From: Pseudomonadota bacterium
Lineage (GTDB): Bacteria > Pseudomonadota > Alphaproteobacteria > Puniceispirillales > Marisalimonadaceae
Direction of reading: 5' to 3'
DNA length: 37,103 nt
NCBI GenBank assembly: GCA_027625145.1
Contig: JAQBXK010000019.1
Location: 1 to 37,103 of the forward strand
Part shown: positions 34,197-37,103 of the stretch, piece by piece
Numbering within the stretch: position 1 is the stretch's first letter
Layout of the letters: each line of letters opens with the position of its first letter
Notes under the pieces: generated by a model
Database searches by the model: none
What the model was told of the DNA's origin: nothing
What the model saw: only the letters and a program-made list of their open reading frames with translations
Position numbers and translations under genes: made by a program

Positions 34197-34484
34197 GTGA
34201 ATAAAATTAAAGAAAATAAATTAAATTCAATTAAATTACAACTTAATGAAATAAATGAATTTGTTAAAGTAAAAGTTAACGATGAAATCCAAAAAACCAT
34301 TGATGATAGTATAGATAACAAAGAAAATGACACTCTAATATTAACAAAAATTGTTAATATTAGAGATAAAGAAGAAAATACTATAAAAATTATTGATGAA
34401 ATTAGAGATGAATTAAATATAATTAAATTAATGCTCATCAAACAAGAAAAAAAAATGGATGAAATTATATTAAAAATTAAATAA
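34197..34484 (+). CDS. Hypothetical protein, 95 residues, predicted coiled coil
   Basis: I do not recognise this protein. It is almost entirely charged and helical, with Ile/Leu at heptad-like spacing (for example KIIDEIRDELNIIKLMLIKQ), so a coiled coil is likely. There is no signal peptide or membrane segment. The start is GTG at 34197 with TTGGAG at 34185-34190, 6 bases away, and a plausible promoter upstream. A hydrophobic reading frame on the opposite strand (34022-34441) is its antisense shadow. An 11-bp inverted repeat follows at 34501-34531. It is the first of three consecutive plus-strand genes of unknown role. Confidence 0.6.
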   Translation: MNKIKENKLNSIKLQLNEINEFVKVKVNDEIQKTIDDSIDNKENDTLILTKIVNIRDKEENTIKIIDEIRDELNIIKLMLIKQEKKMDEIILKIK

Positions 34485-34500
34485 TTTTACTAAATTTTAA

Positions 34501-34531
34501 TTAAAGATTTGTTAATTAAGCAAATCTTTAA
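34501..34531. repeat. 11-bp perfect inverted repeat
   Basis: TTAAAGATTTG (34501-34511) and CAAATCTTTAA (34521-34531) are exact reverse complements around a 9-base spacer. The repeat lies between the 95-residue gene and the secreted repeat protein. It has no clean T-run after it, so it may be a weak terminator or a dyad binding site for a regulator. Confidence 0.7.
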
Positions 34532-34632
34532 AACATTAGTAGAACTTTTAAAAATAGCGTTTAAAAAAAATGTATCTTTTTTAGTTCTGTGTTATATATT
34601 AATTGCTAGTGTTTAAGTTTGTGGAGGTTTAT

Positions 34633-35814
34633 ATGAGTTTTATTGGGGTCAATCTCTCAAGGCTAATCTTTAGTATGAGTCTAATTGTATTAATATTTAA
34701 TACCAATTCCGTTTTTGCCGGTGGTGATCCAACTATAAAAGATGAAAAAGTAACTAGCAATAAAAACAACATCTCTCAGCACAAACACAAAAAAGACAAA
34801 ATTGATCAAAATTCAAAAAAAAATTCTAAATCAGACATGAAGTCTTCTTCTAAAGATTCAACTTACAGCAATCAAAATCAGGTTTCAAAAAATGATCCTT
34901 CTGAAACTGCTGGCTTTGCTGCAATTGAAGATGTTCCCCTTATAATAGACTTATCTTCTGTAACTGATGCTGATGGAATGGGTACAGTTAGTGTTCAATG
35001 GCAAATATCTTCTGATCCAAAAAAATGGACAAACATAAGTGGTGCGACAAATCAATCATTTACTCCAAGAGAAATTCACGTAGGTAGCCGATTAAGAGTA
35101 GTTATATCATATGTTGACGGTCAAGGTAATCTAGAGCCTTTAACAAGTCCTCCTTCAACACCTGTAAGAAATGTTAATGACAAACCTACAGGCTCAGCTC
35201 GATTAATAGGATCATCAGTAGAAGACAGTGCTTTAGTAGTTGATACTTCAGGAATTGCAGACGAAGACGGTATTGGTGGATTTGATATTACATGGCAACG
35301 CTCATCATCAAAATCTTCTTGGGAAGCTTATCCAACTGGAGATAAAAATGAAGTACTTAGGCTAACACAAAATCAAGTTGGATATTCATTCAGAGCTGTT
35401 GTTTCATATGTAGATTCACACGGAACAAGAGAAGTTCTTTACACAAGCCCATCTGAAACTATAGATAATTTAGATGACCCTGTACAAGGTGAAGTCACTT
35501 TCGTTGGAGAGCCTAAAGAAGGAATTACTCTTCGAGCACTATCCAACTCATTATCAGATGAAGACGGCATAGCATCAATATCTATAAGTTGGGAAACATC
35601 TAAAGATGGAAGAAATTGGATGGGGTTAAATAGTTTAAGCGGCCCAGTTTTAAATTTAAATCAATCTCTTGTTGGATCTCAAGTGAGAGCTAGAGTTGCG
35701 GTAGTTGATAATTTTGGAATAGAGACAAATTTATATAGTCAAGCAACAAGAACGGTTGAAAATGTTAATAATAAACCATCTGGCAGAATAGTTATTAGAA
35801 GAGTTGGTCAATAA
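34633..35814 (+). CDS. Secreted protein with three Ig-like 'DxDG...W...VND' repeats
   Basis: A 393-residue exported protein. The start is the ATG at 34633, 5 bases after GGAGG (34623-34627); the frame is open to 34603. A signal peptide ends at about Ala29 (SVFA/GGD). Residues 30-90 are a Lys/Ser/Asn/His-rich, low-complexity linker. Three repeats of about 95 residues follow (about 95-187, 188-286 and 287-383), each with DADG/DEDG, then a Trp strand, V-G-x-x-x-R, a VSYVD- or VAVVD-type strand and a VNDKP/LDDPV/VNNKP boundary. The same repeats occur in tandem in giant RTX adhesins and cadherin-like surface proteins. No C-terminal type I secretion signal, sorting motif or membrane anchor is visible, so it may be periplasmic or released by another route. 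Function unknown; adhesion or glycan binding is only a guess. Confidence 0.8.
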   Translation: MSFIGVNLSRLIFSMSLIVLIFNTNSVFAGGDPTIKDEKVTSNKNNISQHKHKKDKIDQNSKKNSKSDMKSSSKDSTYSNQNQVSKNDPSETAGFAAIEDVPLIIDLSSVTDADGMGTVSVQWQISSDPKKWTNISGATNQSFTPREIHVGSRLRVVISYVDGQGNLEPLTSPPSTPVRNVNDKPTGSARLIGSSVEDSALVVDTSGIADEDGIGGFDITWQRSSSKSSWEAYPTGDKNEVLRLTQNQVGYSFRAVVSYVDSHGTREVLYTSPSETIDNLDDPVQGEVTFVGEPKEGITLRALSNSLSDEDGIASISISWETSKDGRNWMGLNSLSGPVLNLNQSLVGSQVRARVAVVDNFGIETNLYSQATRTVENVNNKPSGRIVIRRVGQ

Positions 35815-35864
35815 ATTAAAAATTTTTAATAAACAAGCCTTGTAATTTTGATTAAACATTACAA
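35815..35864 (+). terminator. Palindrome and hairpin after the repeat-protein gene
   Basis: Directly after the stop codon, ATTAAAAATTTTTAAT (35815-35830) is a perfect 16-bp palindrome. A second inverted repeat, TTGTAAT (35840-35846) with ATTACAA (35858-35864), follows. Both are AT-rich, so termination is possible but unproven. Confidence 0.3.
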
Positions 35865-35909
35865 CATTATCATTAAATATATTGTTTGTTAATTAACGGA
35901 GCATCATGA

Positions 35910-36185
35910 ATGAAACAAAAATATGGTAAAAAAATATCTTACTCTAATGTAATACCATTTGTTAAGAACCTTAAGAAAAATGATGCCAAAACTACTTCTA
36001 CAATAGCAGCAATTTTAGCAATAAAAATAGAACATCCAACAAACATCTCACCTGAAGATTTTTTAATTGATCAAATAGAAACTTTTGAAAACATAGAGAT
36101 ACTTGCTTTTGAAGACGCATTAGAAAATGAGAATATTGGCTTAACAACTAATGAAGCTCAAAATGAAGCTGCAAATGATGCTTAA
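35910..36185 (+). CDS. Hypothetical protein, 91 residues, acidic tail
   Basis: I do not recognise this protein. The first 30 residues are basic (MKQKYGKKISYSNVIPFVKNLKK), and a hydrophobic patch follows (TIAAILAIKIEHP). The second half is acidic and ends in a Glu/Asn/Ala-rich tail (NEAQNEAANDA). There is no clear signal peptide. GGAG at 35898-35901 lies 8 bases before the ATG. An overlapping out-of-frame ATG at 35906 opens a 7-codon frame ending at 35929. It follows the repeat protein by 95 bases. The good ribosome site and biased composition support a real gene. Confidence 0.6.
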   Translation: MKQKYGKKISYSNVIPFVKNLKKNDAKTTSTIAAILAIKIEHPTNISPEDFLIDQIETFENIEILAFEDALENENIGLTTNEAQNEAANDA

Positions 36186-36459
36186 ATAATAATGCAGATA
36201 AGTTCTTCTCTTTAATAAAATAACAAATCAAATTACATATATTACTAAATTATATTTTATACTGTTTATAAAAATAATTTAATTATCAAATATGAATCAT
36301 TATAAAAATATATATGGAATAAATTCAACTATTTATAGATCATAGATATAGGAATTAGGTGCTTAGCTCTATTTTAAAATTAAGTTACTTAATAATTTAA
36401 TATCAATTAAAGATCTTATCTGCACAAATCGAAATAAGATAAAAAAGCTAGATTTCTAA
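36186..36459. other. AT-rich intergenic region with one weak hairpin
   Basis: No gene or RNA was recognised in these 274 bases between the convergent 91-residue gene and bioY. ATCTTAT (36413-36419) and ATAAGAT (36434-36440) form a 7-bp stem with a 14-base loop just beyond the bioY stop; on the minus strand only a weak T-rich stretch follows, so it is a doubtful terminator. Confidence 0.4.
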
Positions 36460-37050
36460 TTATGAATGTTTTTTCGTTAGTTTCCATATTTGAGTAACTA
36501 ATAAAGTTGCTAGTAACAGTTTATAAAAATCACCGACCATATATAATTTCATCATCAAAATAGCTTTTTCAAAACTTAAAAAAAGACTAAGTTGGATAAT
36601 ACCAAAAAAATAAATAATAAATAAACCTAAAAACATTGCTATAAAAGCTTTAAGTATATTCCGTCCCCAACCTCTATCAGCTAATTCACCCATAATAATT
36701 GCTGCAATAAGAAAGCCAAATAAAAAGCCTCCTGTAGGCCCCATTAAATAGAGCATTCCGCCTCCGTTGGCAAATACAGGTAACCCGATCATTCCTTGAA
36801 ACAAATAAAGACTAATTGAACCAGCAGCAAGATTTCTACCACATAACATTGCTATTATTAAAATAGCAAAGGGCTGCATAGTCATTGGTATAGTATATAA
36901 ATCTACTTTAATTTTTGCGGATATAATTAATAAAATACTACAAATTATAATTGTAAAAGTTGAAGTTAAGATTGAAAATTTATCTTTACTGTTTCCTTTA
37001 AGAGTAAAACTTTCAATCCATGTTGTTGTTAAACCATTATTATTAATCAT
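36460..37050 (-). CDS. bioY: Biotin transporter BioY (ECF S component)
   Basis: A membrane protein of 196 residues that binds and imports biotin, alone or with an ECF energising module. About six hydrophobic segments are present, and the family signatures are visible: IPMTMQPFAILIIAMLCGRN near residue 55-75, GLPVFANGGG and LMGPTGGFLFGF near 102-113. The N-terminal extension of about 25 residues is polar. No bioMN (ECF ATPase/transmembrane) or biotin-synthesis gene is in the window, and I see no BioR-type palindrome in the 53 bases upstream before the window ends. Confidence 0.93.
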   Translation of the reverse strand: MINNNGLTTTWIESFTLKGNSKDKFSILTSTFTIIICSILLIISAKIKVDLYTIPMTMQPFAILIIAMLCGRNLAAGSISLYLFQGMIGLPVFANGGGMLYLMGPTGGFLFGFLIAAIIMGELADRGWGRNILKAFIAMFLGLFIIYFFGIIQLSLFLSFEKAILMMKLYMVGDFYKLLLATLLVTQIWKLTKKHS

Positions 37051-37103
37051 AAAATGTCTTTCAATTTAATAAGTGAGATATTTATATTAAAATTTTTTAT
37101 ATA

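Noticed and set aside
34022-34441. Hydrophobic 139-residue open frame on the minus strand
   Set aside because: It is antisense to the 95-residue plus-strand gene, which has a good ribosome site and promoter; the hydrophobic composition is what the complement of a Lys/Asn/Glu-rich gene gives. It also runs into psd.

Overview
The window looks like a stretch of chromosome from a streamlined, AT-rich, probably marine alphaproteobacterium. The evidence is the gene content (a BamF/DUF3035 lipoprotein, Coq7, a ribF-ileS-lspA operon, psd-pssA, BioY), the strongly AT-biased codons, and very short gaps between genes. Lineages such as AEGEAN-169/HIMB59, SAR11 relatives or low-GC SAR116-like groups would fit, but the sequence alone does not decide. 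There is no rRNA, CRISPR array, insertion sequence or integrase gene.

Layout. (1) 1-5120: two tandem subtilisin-family (S8) autotransporter proteases; the first is cut by the window edge. (2) 5136-16414: core housekeeping genes: xseA (-), purD (+), tadA (-), rluB-rsmD (+), then a minus-strand operon ribF-ileS-lspA-bamF-mutL. (3) 16593-25666: an accessory, mostly metabolic and regulatory block: MscS channel plus ChaC; a minus-strand group of winged-helix regulator, TauD-type dioxygenase and GMC oxidoreductase; an unknown 133-residue protein; a DjlA-like co-chaperone; an SDR dehydrogenase preceded by an (ATT)9 tract; and a HAD hydrolase plus D-threonine-aldolase-like pair. (4) 25848-25932: an intact tRNA-Leu(CAA) on the minus strand. 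Its 3' half, from the anticodon loop to the CCA, is duplicated exactly 2200 bp away at 23645-23700. This is the arrangement left by a tyrosine recombinase at a tRNA attachment site, and the HAD/aldolase pair lies between the copies. (5) 26043-34058: another largely core block: yqaA-dsbB-coq7 (+, coupled), HNH nuclease (-), alpha/beta hydrolase (-), moaA (+), MFS transporter (-), P1-family peptidase (+), and psd-pssA (-). (6) 34197-36185: three plus-strand genes of unknown function: a coiled-coil 95-residue protein, a secreted protein with three Ig-like 'DxDG...W...VND' repeats, and an acidic-tailed 91-residue protein. (7) 36460-37050: bioY, a biotin transporter.

Functional links. lspA overlaps bamF, whose product is a lipoprotein that LspA should process; the BAM complex in turn inserts outer-membrane beta-barrels such as the autotransporter domains at the left end. 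coq7 makes ubiquinone, the electron acceptor of DsbB, encoded just upstream with an ATGA overlap. psd and pssA, which overlap by one base, catalyse successive steps of phosphatidylethanolamine synthesis.

Several starts were moved from the longest reading frame to a start with a clear Shine-Dalgarno sequence; each entry says so. All functional calls rest on motifs read by eye; no database search was run.
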